Shown: positions 48,820 to 57,336, numbered from the stretch's first letter. The stretch is 64,000 bases of DNA from Huintestinicola sp050874005 (GCF_050874005.1 NZ_JBNMJV010000001.1:119657-183656), one strand, 5' to 3'. The notes: a model not told the origin generated them from the letters alone. Translations and numbers: made by a program.

Positions 48820-48847
48820 TTTGTCTGATTTTATCCTTTCATAAACA

Positions 48848-48969
48848 GGAGCGCCGCTTTCAGGGTACTACCAATAAAGAAGTATTTATCGGTACCGAGC
48901 CACAAACTTCGTTTATTTCGCAGATTAACATACGAAATGGCAAAGGGGGCTCCCTTTTTACGGCGCTCC
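48848..48969 (-). repeat. Interval between terD2 and the lyase gene: long-range inverted repeat enclosing repeat copy R10
   Basis: GGAGCGCCG (48848-48856) and CGGCGCTCC (48961-48969) bracket 104 nt. Inside, 48883-48930 (minus strand GTTTGTGGCTCGGTACCG) matches the core of repeat R5. In RNA this would be a large stem in the Ter mRNA just ahead of the lyase ribosome-binding site. Confidence 0.6.
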
Positions 48970-48996
48970 GCATACATAAATATACTGTAATATCTA

Positions 48997-49596
48997 TCAG
49001 TTATATCTTCTGATAAGTGAACCGAGACCGTCGTCGGCAGTAGCCTGACCGATAGCGGAGAACTTCCATTCGCCGTTGTGACGATACATCTCGCCGAATA
49101 TCATAGAGGTCATACCGTTGTAATTCTCGGAAAGATTATAGCGGCAAAGCTCCTGATTTGTGTCGGAGTTAACAAGCCTTATAAATGCGTTCTGTATCAT
49201 ACCGAAATCCTGTCTGCGAGCCTTTGCCTCGTAGATGTTTACCACGAAAATGACCTTGGAATATTCCGCAGGAAGCTTTGCAAGGTCCACGAATATCTGC
49301 TCGTCATCGCCGTCGCCTGCGCCTGTGAGGTTGTCGCCCATATGCTTGATAGCCCCCGACTTGTGTGTAAGGTTGCCGAAGTAAACAAGGTCGCTTTTGC
49401 CTGCAAGCTTGCCTGTGCTTTCGGTGATAAGGATAGCCGAAGCATCGCAGTCGATGTCCTGATGACCGCCGAAAATGCCGCCTAAAAGACCGCCTTTCTT
49501 CACCTCGTCCCAGCCGAGACCTACCATAACGTGCTTAAGACCGGGATTACCCTTTGTAAGGTCGATTTTCTGACCCTTCTGAAGATTAACTGCCAT
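48997..49596 (-). CDS. terD: TerD-family stress protein, second copy
   Basis: 199 residues (MAVNLQKGQKIDLTKGNPGLKHVMVGLGW). TerD calcium-binding motifs are present: DIDCDASAI, NLTHKSGAIKHMGDNLTGAGDGDDEQIFVDL. A Gly-rich insertion (EVKKGGLLGGIFGGHQD) precedes the first metal motif and is absent from the other copy. The C-terminus GEMYRHNGEWKFSAIG is typical. Soluble cytoplasmic protein that binds Ca2+ and is thought to assemble at the membrane with TerC/TerB-like partners. Confidence 0.92.
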   Translation of the reverse strand: MAVNLQKGQKIDLTKGNPGLKHVMVGLGWDEVKKGGLLGGIFGGHQDIDCDASAILITESTGKLAGKSDLVYFGNLTHKSGAIKHMGDNLTGAGDGDDEQIFVDLAKLPAEYSKVIFVVNIYEAKARRQDFGMIQNAFIRLVNSDTNQELCRYNLSENYNGMTSMIFGEMYRHNGEWKFSAIGQATADDGLGSLIRRYN

Positions 49597-49635
49597 AATT
49601 TTTTACCGCCTTTCAAAATATAAAAAATCGTTTTT

Positions 49636-50460
49636 TTATGTAGAACTTGCCGAAGTAACGGCAGAGTAGGGAGAGCCTATCATTGAATTATACACCTTGA
49701 TGGTGGGAGCCAGCCATACCTGACCCGTACCTCTGTACACATTCACAAGACCCTCTCCGCTGACCGCCGAGCCGATAAGTGTCTTGGCGGAGCGTTCAAC
49801 GGTAAAGTCAATGCCCCCCGTCCTGAGAACGGCGAAATTGCCGTCCACCTTTAGTGTATCATTCTCAAGGTCGATAATGTCTATCTCGCACATAGGAACA
49901 GCGCACTCAAGGATAACAAGTCCCGGACCCTTGATAGAGGTCTGGAAAATGCCCTCGCCGCCCAGCGCCGCAGAGGAAAGATTTCTCTGCATATAAGCGC
50001 TTACATTTGCACTTCCCTGCGCCGCAAAGAACATACCCTTGTCAACGATTATCTCCTCACCGGGCTGAAGCTCCAGGGTGAGCAGGTGCTTGAAAGTAGG
50101 CTCAAGAACGACCATTCCCGTACCTCTGTACTCAGGCTGAGCCGCAGCCTCGCCCGTCACCGCACCCGTAAACATTCTGCCTATGAGATTTCCGGGAGTA
50201 ACGCCCGAGACCATTTCAAGATTGCCCTGAAAATAGCTCATAGCTCCCGGCTCCACCTTCACCGAGTCATTTGTGAGATAAATAGCCGCCTGACGCACCT
50301 TCATATTCTGCTTTTCCATATAGTACATCATCTGAGAGGAATAGGGGTCTCTGCCGCCAAGCAGCTTCTGATACTCCATTATCTCAATTTTCATATTCTT
50401 GTTTACGCTGGAGTCTATTATCTTGATGTTCTCTCTTGTTCCCACAGCGTTGTAGTTCAT
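49636..50460 (-). CDS. AIM24-family beta-rich protein
   Basis: 274 residues, ATG 50460; the AGGAGG lies in the end of the ATPase gene. Contains the AIM24/DUF124 jelly-roll pattern: VKVEPGAMSYFQGNLEM, YRGTGMVVLEPTF, EEIIVDKGMFFAAQGSANVSAYMQ, GEGIFQTSIKGPGLVILE, SGEGLVNVYRGTGQVWLAPT. Homologues are common in Ter loci and are suspected membrane-surface scaffolds (mitochondrial AIM24 affects inner-membrane shape). No enzymatic motif. Confidence 0.88.
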   Translation of the reverse strand: MNYNAVGTRENIKIIDSSVNKNMKIEIMEYQKLLGGRDPYSSQMMYYMEKQNMKVRQAAIYLTNDSVKVEPGAMSYFQGNLEMVSGVTPGNLIGRMFTGAVTGEAAAQPEYRGTGMVVLEPTFKHLLTLELQPGEEIIVDKGMFFAAQGSANVSAYMQRNLSSAALGGEGIFQTSIKGPGLVILECAVPMCEIDIIDLENDTLKVDGNFAVLRTGGIDFTVERSAKTLIGSAVSGEGLVNVYRGTGQVWLAPTIKVYNSMIGSPYSAVTSASST

Positions 50461-50464
50461 AATT

Positions 50465-53173
50465 TTATCCTCCTGTTTTAAACTTCTTATTTATGATAAG
50501 CTTTCTTATGATATCCACGGGAATTACCGACAGCGCCATAAAAATGACCACAGCCCATTCCTTGAAATTAAGCCCGTAGCACCCCAGCACCCTGCCGCCA
50601 AGATATGTCATAATTACCTGCACGGCGGTTATCATTCCCATAACTTTAAGAAAGCCCTTGTTCGCACCGATATTGTCAAAAAGATTTATCTTTTCCGTCC
50701 TTGCGTTAAATGCATTAAATACCGCCGCAAGGATAAAGAAGCTGAAATATCCCGTCAGAAGATACTCTGTGCCGTTTCCCTCATAGGAGCGGAAAAAACT
50801 GCCGATGAGTCCCGTTTCTTTAAGCGTCCCGCTTGACGTGTCAATGCCTGTCAGCAGCATTACAAGGCTTAAAACAAACACCCACGCCGCCCCCGTTATT
50901 ATCTCCGTTTTCATATAGGAGTTAAGGATAGGCTCCTTACGGGACTTAGGCTTTTCACGCATATAACGTGAAAGAGCAGGCTCGCTGCCGAAAGCCAGCG
51001 CCGCAAGAGTGTCCATTACAAGGTTTACCCAGAGTATCTGAGTGATAGTCAGGGGATTATCCATTCCAAGCAGGGGAGATATAAATGACACCGCCACCGC
51101 CGAAACGTTTATGGTAAGCTGAAAGATAATGAATTTGCGTATAGAGTTGAAAATCGTCCTGCCGTAAAGCACCGCCTTGTCAATGGAGCTGAAATTATCG
51201 TCAAGGATAACGATATCCGAAGCCTCCTTTGCGACTTCTGTGCCGCCGCCCATAGCAAAGCCCACATCAGCCTTTTTAAGAGCAGGGGAGTCGTTAACTC
51301 CGTCTCCCGTCATACCCGCCACCAGGTCAAGCTCCTGTGCAATTCTCACAAGCCTTGATTTGTCCGAAGGCAGCGCCCTTGCAATGACACGGATATCTCT
51401 GAGCCGCTTTTTCACCTCATCATCGGTCATCTCCGCAAGTTCACTTGAAGTAAGTGTAAGCTCGTTTCCATCACCCGTCAGCAGCCCTGCTTCTTTAGCA
51501 ATAGCAGAAGCGGTATCAATGCGGTCACCGGTTATCATAACCACCTGAACTCCCGCATTTCTCACTTCCTTGATAGCTTCGGCAGACTCGGGTCTGACCT
51601 CGTCTCTTATGCCGAGAATACCGAGAAGCGTAAATTCCCCATCGGGCAGCGCCACGCTGTCCTCGGAAAGCATACCCTCGGATATAGCTAGAGCAATAAC
51701 TCTTATAGCCCTTCCCGCAAGGATATCAATTTTCCCGTTGACGATGCTGTCGTCAAGGGGAATTTTCCTGCCTTCACCGTCAATAAAATGAGTGCAGCGT
51801 GAAATAAGCTTCTCGGGAGCGCCCTTGATAAGCGTGCCCCTAAATCCGGCGCCTTCAACGGAAGAAGCCGAGTATTTGTTATCGCTGTTAAAGGGGAGTA
51901 CAAAAAGCTTTTTAAATCGGCTGTCGGAAGAAGTCTCACCAAGAAAGCTAAGAACTGCCCTCTCAGTAGCGTTTCCGCCTACCGCCTTTCCTCCGCTCAT
52001 AACAGCCGTGGAATTTTCCAAAATGCACAGGGAAACAAGCTTTCCAAGCCGCTCGGGAATGCCGCCAATGCTTTTGTACTCGTTGCCGTTTCCGTCAGCG
52101 AAAACCACCGCCTCAAGCTGTCCTTTGGTAATAGTACCCGTCTTGTCGGAAAAGAGAATGTTAAGGCTGCCTGCGGTCTCAATGCCTGCTATCTTTCGAA
52201 CAAGAACATTGTCCGCCAGCATTTTTCTCATATTCATAGCGGACACAATGGCTATCATAAGGGGAAGTCCCTCGGGAACAGCCATAACGATAATGATGAC
52301 CGCCAATATAAGAGCGTCTAAAAGGTCTGTGATTATCCCCGCAGCGCCTGCTGCAAAATACGCCCCGAAGCTGCCTGCGGAAACTATCTTGTGTATAAGC
52401 AGCGCAGCCGCAATGGCAACACCGCCCATATAACCGAATTTTGAAATGCCCTCCGCAAGAGCACCAAGCTTCACCTTTAAAGGCGACTCCCTGTCATCTT
52501 CCTGCCGAAGCTCTCCCGCAATTTCGCCGTAAAGAGTTCTGTCACCAACTACCTCTGCAACCATAACAGCAGTACCCGAGCAGACAACAGTTCCTCTGAA
52601 TACCCGATACGGACAGAGCAGGTCGGTCTTATCCTCATTTTCGGGCGCATTTTCGGGACGGGGTGTTTTTCTCGCTTCTTTGGACTCGCCGTTTAAAACC
52701 GACTGGTCGGTTCTGATGTCACCCTCGAAAATAATTCCGTCGGCAGGTATTCTGTCTCCTGCGCCAAGCATAATGAAGTCGCCGGTCACAATGTCGTCCG
52801 AGGGAATTTCCCTTATCTCCCCGCCCCTGTAAACCCTGCACAGAACTTTTGAAGCCTCCTCCTGCAGTGCACGGAAAGCGTTCTCATTTCTGTACTCGGA
52901 GAATGTGGAGACAAGCGTGGCAATGGCAATAGCCGCCGCAATTCCCACAGGCTCGTACCACTCCACCTCTGCGCTCACAAGCCCCATAAGGCTCAGAATG
53001 TAAATTATCACATTTATGAGCAAAGCGGCGGAGAGGATCTTTATCATCGGGTCACTGAAATTACCCTTCAGCTTGTCAAGAAAGCTTTCGCTTTCGGCTT
53101 CGGAAAGCCTGTTGCTTCCGAATTTCTCCCGTGACTTTGAAACCTCCTGCTCAGACAGACCTATTATTTTCAT
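50465..53173 (-). CDS. P-type ATPase, Ca2+-transporting (P2, PMCA/SERCA-like)
   Basis: 902 residues, AAAGGAAAA upstream. N-terminal cation-ATPase domain, TGES-equivalent LNGES in the actuator, PEGLP in helix M4 (ion-binding, typical of Ca2+ pumps), phosphorylation site SDKTGT near residue 340, KGAPE in the nucleotide domain and TGDGVNDSPALKKADVGFAMG hinge. About ten transmembrane helices. Exports Ca2+ (or a similar divalent ion) with ATP. Its place between two TerD genes fits the Ca2+-centred Ter model. Confidence 0.93.
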   Translation of the reverse strand: MKIIGLSEQEVSKSREKFGSNRLSEAESESFLDKLKGNFSDPMIKILSAALLINVIIYILSLMGLVSAEVEWYEPVGIAAAIAIATLVSTFSEYRNENAFRALQEEASKVLCRVYRGGEIREIPSDDIVTGDFIMLGAGDRIPADGIIFEGDIRTDQSVLNGESKEARKTPRPENAPENEDKTDLLCPYRVFRGTVVCSGTAVMVAEVVGDRTLYGEIAGELRQEDDRESPLKVKLGALAEGISKFGYMGGVAIAAALLIHKIVSAGSFGAYFAAGAAGIITDLLDALILAVIIIVMAVPEGLPLMIAIVSAMNMRKMLADNVLVRKIAGIETAGSLNILFSDKTGTITKGQLEAVVFADGNGNEYKSIGGIPERLGKLVSLCILENSTAVMSGGKAVGGNATERAVLSFLGETSSDSRFKKLFVLPFNSDNKYSASSVEGAGFRGTLIKGAPEKLISRCTHFIDGEGRKIPLDDSIVNGKIDILAGRAIRVIALAISEGMLSEDSVALPDGEFTLLGILGIRDEVRPESAEAIKEVRNAGVQVVMITGDRIDTASAIAKEAGLLTGDGNELTLTSSELAEMTDDEVKKRLRDIRVIARALPSDKSRLVRIAQELDLVAGMTGDGVNDSPALKKADVGFAMGGGTEVAKEASDIVILDDNFSSIDKAVLYGRTIFNSIRKFIIFQLTINVSAVAVSFISPLLGMDNPLTITQILWVNLVMDTLAALAFGSEPALSRYMREKPKSRKEPILNSYMKTEIITGAAWVFVLSLVMLLTGIDTSSGTLKETGLIGSFFRSYEGNGTEYLLTGYFSFFILAAVFNAFNARTEKINLFDNIGANKGFLKVMGMITAVQVIMTYLGGRVLGCYGLNFKEWAVVIFMALSVIPVDIIRKLIINKKFKTGG

Positions 53174-53272
53174 AGCTTTTTTCCTTTCGATATTTTAACG
53201 GATAATGTACTCACATAATATTATGCACAGTTTATATCGTGAAAACACACATATTATGTAAAATATCCACCG

Positions 53273-53315
53273 CTTAAAAAAGCAGGAATTCCCGATTTAG
53301 CGGAAATCCCTGCTT
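53273..53315 (-). terminator. Terminator after the first terD
   Basis: On the minus strand AAGCAGG...CCTGCTT with inner TCC / GGG pairing, then TTTTTT. It separates terD1 from the ATPase gene, so part of the transcription may stop here. Confidence 0.8.
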
Positions 53316-53359
53316 CGCATTACGGTTTTATCGAAAGCAAAAAGCTTGTACAGAATATA

Positions 53360-53938
53360 TCAGACGTTAACTCCGTACTGACGGCAGAGAGCGGCAAGAC
53401 CGCCGTTAAAGCCGCTGCCGATGGCATTGAACTTCCATTCGCCGTTGTGTCTGTAAAGCTCGCCTACAACAACAGCAGTCTCGATGGAGAAATCCTCGCC
53501 AAGGTCGTATCTGATTATCTCGGAGCCTGTAACATCGTCAACTATTCTTATGAAGGCATTAGAGACCTGACCGAAATTCTGTCTGCGCTCCTCAGCTTCG
53601 TAAATGGTAACTGTAAATGCAATTTTTGAAACACCTGCAGGAACTTTTGAGAGATCAATAAGTATCTGCTCATCGTCGCCCTCGCCCTCACCTGTCAGGT
53701 TATCGCCCTGATGGATAACGGATTCGCTGTTGTGAGCGAGATTGCCGTAGAAAACGAAATCGCTGTCGGAAGCTACCTTTCCGTTTTCGCCCAGCAGGAA
53801 AGCGCTGGCGTCCAGGTCGAAATCGGCGCCGTTGTCGTACTGGTTAACGTCCCAGCCGAGACCAACCATAATTTTTTTAAGACCGGGATTACCCTTTGTC
53901 AGATCGACCTTCTGACCCTTCTGTAAGCTTACAGGCAT
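53360..53938 (-). CDS. terD: TerD-family stress protein, first copy
   Basis: 192 residues from ATG 53938 (MPVSLQKGQKVDLTKGNPG) behind GGAGGG; the frame is open 38 codons further but without initiation signals, and 192 is the usual TerD length. Calcium motifs DFDLDASAFLL and NLAHNSESVIHQGDNLTGEGEGDDEQILIDL. GELYRHNGEWKFNAIG near the end. First gene of the Ter locus, with two upstream promoters and its own terminator, so probably the most expressed. Confidence 0.94.
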   Translation of the reverse strand: MPVSLQKGQKVDLTKGNPGLKKIMVGLGWDVNQYDNGADFDLDASAFLLGENGKVASDSDFVFYGNLAHNSESVIHQGDNLTGEGEGDDEQILIDLSKVPAGVSKIAFTVTIYEAEERRQNFGQVSNAFIRIVDDVTGSEIIRYDLGEDFSIETAVVVGELYRHNGEWKFNAIGSGFNGGLAALCRQYGVNV

Positions 53939-54024
53939 AATGAAACCCTCCGTGATCTGTATCATTTTATTATTCTCGGGGAAAAATTTCTCACAAGCGG
54001 AAATTTTCCTCTGCGATACTTTAA

Positions 54025-54053
54025 TAATAACACTTTCTTCTTTTTCTGTCAAC
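54025..54053 (-). promoter_or_regulatory. Proximal terD promoter
   Basis: Minus strand TTGACA (54048-54053), 17 nt, TATTAT (54025-54030), about 90 nt before terD1. Confidence 0.65.
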
Positions 54054-54159
54054 GGCTTTTTGTATAAAACGGCAATATTTTATACGATTTTAATCTTCCT
54101 CTAATGCAGACTGATAAAATTATCCACCGAATAACCGCCCTCATTCACTCCGCAATAAT

Positions 54160-54188
54160 ATTATAGCACAAATGTACTTACATGTCAA
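54160..54188 (-). promoter_or_regulatory. Distal terD promoter
   Basis: Minus strand TTGACA (54183-54188), 17 nt, TATAAT (54160-54165): full consensus, directly next to repeat R8. Two promoters in tandem suggest layered control of the Ter locus. Confidence 0.75.
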
Positions 54189-54199
54189 TGTATAATTTG

Positions 54200-54292
54200 G
54201 CAGGCTGAGCCTGCAGCCTCTCGTTCTATAATTTTTTGAGGACAAGAAACAGACGGCTCGGTAACGATAGAAATAATCTGCCCGATAAATCG
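54200..54292 (+). repeat. Interspersed intergenic repeat, copy R8, with a swapped hairpin
   Basis: Begins with GCAGGCTGAGCCTGC instead of GCGGGT-GACG-ACCCGC, then CTCTCGTTCTATAATTT, core GGCTCGGTAACGATAGAAAT and tail CTGCCCGATAAATCGG. The primary sequence of the hairpin is different, but a hairpin is kept. Confidence 0.8.
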
Positions 54293-54300
54293 GAATATAT

Positions 54301-54385
54301 CGGTCAGTATATTTGTAACGTTACCGAGCCGATAGTCTGCCGCCCGAATAAATTATAGAACGTCTCGCCGCGGGTCGTCACCCGC
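54301..54385 (-). repeat. Interspersed intergenic repeat, copy R9, inverted relative to R8
   Basis: Reverse-oriented full copy ending with the GCGGGT-GACG-ACCCGC hairpin (with GACGACCCGCGGCG variant). R8 and R9 face each other 8 nt apart, giving a composite palindrome of about 185 bp between divergent genes. Confidence 0.85.
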
Positions 54386-54490
54386 ATTTTTTTTAAACAT
54401 CGTATAAAGACGGTAAAAGCGGCAAAAATAGCAAAAGAAGCAAAAAAATCAAAAAGCTTCCAAGCGTAAAAAATGAAAGGATATGGTAAT

Positions 54491-55243
54491 ATGAAAAACT
54501 TTTTTAATGGCAAGCTTTCGGGAAAAAGTACGGCGGCGATAATCTGCTTCTGCCTTGCGGCGGTGGCAGCGCTGGGAATTTTCTCCTACAACAAAGCTAC
54601 CGAGGAGCTTGCGGGAGAGCTTACTGGTGTAAAGGACAGTACATCTCAGACAGAGACCGAAGCGATGACCGAGCCTGCGGCAGAAGCGAATATCCCTGCG
54701 GAAAACGTGCCTATGGAGCCTTCCGAGCCTGCAGCAGCAGAGGAGACAATGATACTTGAGCAGGACGCATTCGGAATGGAAAGCGCAGCTTCACCCGAAG
54801 CTGAGCCTGCATCGGGAAGCTTTACGGGAGCGGCAGTCAGACCCGTAAATGGCGATATCCTGTCAAATTACTCGGGAGGGGAGCTTGTAAAATCCAAAAC
54901 TCTCAGCGTCTGGAAGACCCACGACGGCATTGACATCGCCGCCGAAACAGGCTCAGCTGTAAAATCCGCCGCATCGGGAGTGGTGACCTCCGTCACCGAT
55001 GACCCTCTTATGGGCGTGACAGTCGTTATCGACCACGGCAGCGGCTATGAGGGCTATTACTGCAATCTTGCCTACGATGTTCCCGTATCCGAGGGAGACA
55101 CCGTCAGCGCAGGCACGGTCATCGGCGAAGTAGGCTCTACAGCGGAAGCGGAGATATCCGAAGAGCCTCATCTCCATTTCGGAGTAAAGAAAAACGGCTC
55201 CTGGACAGACCCTGCCGATATGCTTTCGGGCGAAGGATCATAA
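54491..55243 (+). CDS. Membrane-anchored M23 (LytM/SpoIIQ-like) peptidase-domain protein
   Basis: 250 residues from ATG 54491 (MKNFFNGKLSGKS) with AAAGGATA upstream. One transmembrane helix near 14-35 (TAAIICFCLAAVAALGIFSY), an acidic Ala/Pro/Glu-rich linker (about 40-115), then a C-terminal M23 domain with KTHDGIDIAA (HxxxD), GSGYEGYYCNLAYDVPVSEGDTV and PHLHFGV (HxH). All zinc ligands are present, so it may be an active endopeptidase. SpoIIQ of sporulating Firmicutes has the same layout. Confidence 0.88.
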   Translation: MKNFFNGKLSGKSTAAIICFCLAAVAALGIFSYNKATEELAGELTGVKDSTSQTETEAMTEPAAEANIPAENVPMEPSEPAAAEETMILEQDAFGMESAASPEAEPASGSFTGAAVRPVNGDILSNYSGGELVKSKTLSVWKTHDGIDIAAETGSAVKSAASGVVTSVTDDPLMGVTVVIDHGSGYEGYYCNLAYDVPVSEGDTVSAGTVIGEVGSTAEAEISEEPHLHFGVKKNGSWTDPADMLSGEGS

Positions 55244-55265
55244 TTCGGAAACCGTTGAAAAATTA

Positions 55266-55778
55266 TTATTTCGGCTGCTGCTCCTCATCGGGGAAGCAGC
55301 CGTTTTTTGCAAGGGCGGCATTTGAGTAACGCTTGTCACCCGTTACCTCTTTGATAATATCTGCAAAGGGCGGAAAATATATGACCTGTTTTTCATCGGA
55401 AAGCTCCAGTTCCATTGAAGCAAGGCTGTCGGAAAAGGGATAGCAGTCTATCTCAAACCGCTGGGAATTGTAATTCAGGATATGCCTTGTTTTTATAATG
55501 GGAACAAGAGCAGGGTCTGCTTCGGAGCGCAGGGCTTCATATTCTTCACAGGTGATCTCACGCTCATTTTCCTCACGTGTGGAGGCGGAGAGAAAACGCT
55601 TTTCGGTATAATAATATTTAGTACAGCCGTTTGAAGTCATTGAGCGTACACGGCGCTGCAGGGACGGGTCGGACTTTACAAGATAAGTCTGAACAATGTC
55701 CGTCTTTTCGGAACAGTTATCAAAAAGCTCCGGGGTCTGACGGATAAGAAATTTCCGCTCTATTTCAAGAGGTATCAT
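55266..55778 (-). CDS. CYTH-domain protein (triphosphate tunnel metalloenzyme family)
   Basis: 170 residues. N-terminal ExExK-type signature LEIERKFLI, then RRVRSM, KYYYTEKRF and MELELSDEK, the charged strands of a CYTH barrel. Such enzymes hydrolyse inorganic triphosphate or related nucleotides. Its 3' end overlaps the terminator of the M23 gene. Weak ribosome-binding site at the chosen start. Confidence 0.88.
   Translation of the reverse strand: MIPLEIERKFLIRQTPELFDNCSEKTDIVQTYLVKSDPSLQRRVRSMTSNGCTKYYYTEKRFLSASTREENEREITCEEYEALRSEADPALVPIIKTRHILNYNSQRFEIDCYPFSDSLASMELELSDEKQVIYFPPFADIIKEVTGDKRYSNAALAKNGCFPDEEQQPK
55272..55308 (+). terminator. Terminator of the M23 gene, inside the 3' end of the CYTH gene
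   Basis: CGGCTGCT (55272-55279) / AGCAGCCG (55295-55302) followed by T6. It encodes the last residues of the convergent CYTH gene as well. Confidence 0.8.
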
Positions 55779-55887
55779 AAGGCGTCACGGTCCTTTCGGT
55801 ATTTATGTGCCTGTCTCCCGCCGCCGCAGAGGGGGGTGAGACAGAAAAATATCACTTATATTATACATTAAAACTATGAATTTATAA

Positions 55888-55916
55888 TTGACAAAAAACA
55901 TACCTTGTGCTAAAAT
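55888..55916 (+). promoter_or_regulatory. Promoter of the K+ uptake operon
   Basis: TTGACA (55888-55893), 17 nt, TAAAAT (55911-55916). A hairpin CTGTCTC / GAGACAG (55811-55844) lies upstream, between it and the CYTH start. I see no c-di-AMP (ydaO) riboswitch motif in the 38-nt leader. Confidence 0.7.
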
Positions 55917-55953
55917 AAATGTGTATCTTTAATGATTTGAAAGGACATTCATA

Positions 55954-57336
55954 ATGGGAAAGCTCGGGGATACTCTAAAGGGTATAACAAACGGAAAAAA
56001 GCTTAGGATAAATAAGCTTTCCTCCGCACATATAATCGCATTCGGCTATCTGGCAATAATTCTTCTGGGAACGCTGCTGCTTATGCTGCCCGTTTCATCA
56101 AAAGGGGATACGCCCCGTTTCCTTGACGCAATGTTCACCGCAACCTCCGCCACCTGCGTAACCGGGCTTGCGGTGTTTGATACATATACCCAGTGGTCTC
56201 TGTTCGGGCAGATAGTCATTATCCTGCTCATACAGATAGGCGGTATGGGCTTTATGACCATAATCTCCCTGGCGGCAATGGCTACGGGCAGAAAGATAGG
56301 TCTCAAGGAAAGAAGCGTGCTTCAGGACAGCGTTAACGGTATGCAGCTGGCAGGCATCGTCCGTATGGTGAAAAAGATCGCTTTCGGAACATTCCTTTTC
56401 GAGGGTATCGGAGCGGTGCTTCTTGCGGTGAGATTTATCCCGAAAATGGGAGCACTCGAGGGTATCGGAAATGCGGCGTTTATGTCCATATCCGCATTCT
56501 GCAATGCAGGCTTTGATCTGAACGGAAAATACGGGGAATACTCTTCCCTGTGCGAATTTGTCTCAGACCCGCTTGTGGTCATCACAATAAGTATGCTTGT
56601 GCTTATCGGCGGAATAGGATTTTCGGTGTGGGACGACATTGCCAAAAATAAGCTGAAATTTTCGGCATACAGGCTCCACAGCAAGCTTGCTCTGGTCATC
56701 ACAGCGGTTCTTACCGTGATGGGAACGGCTCTGTTCTTCATTTTTGAGAGGGAGCACACCAATGCAGGGGCAGGAATATGGCAGAGCCTTTTAAATTCAT
56801 TCTTCGACTCGGTAACTCCCAGAACGGCAGGCTTTAATACAGTTGATACGGCGGCTCTCAGCCCTGCAGGAACCATACTCACCATCATCTATATGTTCAT
56901 CGGCGGAAGTCCCGGGTCTACTGCAGGCGGCGTCAAGACTGTCACCGTTGCTGTGCTGGTCTTTGCGGCAATTGCGAGTATGAAAAACAGCGAGGACATC
57001 GACGTTTTCGGCAGACGTCTTGAGGAAGACATCACTTCAAAGGCTCTTACGGTAATTGCCATAAACCTGTTCATCGTTTTCACGGGTATTCTCTGCATAA
57101 GCGGCGCACAGCCGGAGCTTTCCCTTAAAGACGTGGTTTTTGAGGGCTTCTCGGCAATAAATACCGTGGGAATGACAACGGGCATCACAAGAGATCTGAT
57201 ACCATTTTCAAGGGTCGTTATAATGCTTCTGATGTACTGCGGAAGAGTGGGAAGCGTTTCCTTTGCACTTATTTTTACAAGGACAAAGAAATTCACGGGA
57301 GTCCACAATCCTGTGGAGCAGGTTAATGTGGGATAA
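55954..57336 (+). CDS. ktrB: KtrB/TrkH-family K+ uptake channel subunit
   Basis: 460 residues, AAAGGACA upstream. Four M1-P-M2 repeats with selectivity-filter regions ATSATCVTGL, SAFCNAGFDL, SVTPRTAGFNTVD and SAINTVGMTTG; the Gly residues are conserved. RxGS-type C-terminal helix MYCGRVGSVSFALIF. Length and lack of an N-terminal extension suit Ktr systems (Na+-dependent K+ uptake). Works with the RCK protein encoded at 58433. Confidence 0.93.
   Translation: MGKLGDTLKGITNGKKLRINKLSSAHIIAFGYLAIILLGTLLLMLPVSSKGDTPRFLDAMFTATSATCVTGLAVFDTYTQWSLFGQIVIILLIQIGGMGFMTIISLAAMATGRKIGLKERSVLQDSVNGMQLAGIVRMVKKIAFGTFLFEGIGAVLLAVRFIPKMGALEGIGNAAFMSISAFCNAGFDLNGKYGEYSSLCEFVSDPLVVITISMLVLIGGIGFSVWDDIAKNKLKFSAYRLHSKLALVITAVLTVMGTALFFIFEREHTNAGAGIWQSLLNSFFDSVTPRTAGFNTVDTAALSPAGTILTIIYMFIGGSPGSTAGGVKTVTVAVLVFAAIASMKNSEDIDVFGRRLEEDITSKALTVIAINLFIVFTGILCISGAQPELSLKDVVFEGFSAINTVGMTTGITRDLIPFSRVVIMLLMYCGRVGSVSFALIFTRTKKFTGVHNPVEQVNVG

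Noticed and set aside
54491..55243. Calling the M23 protein spoIIQ outright
   Set aside because: Architecture fits, but no other sporulation gene is nearby and generic LytM proteins share the layout, so no symbol was given.
55811..55953. c-di-AMP (ydaO) riboswitch for the K+ operon
   Set aside because: The leader after the promoter is only about 40 nt, too short, and the motifs are absent.
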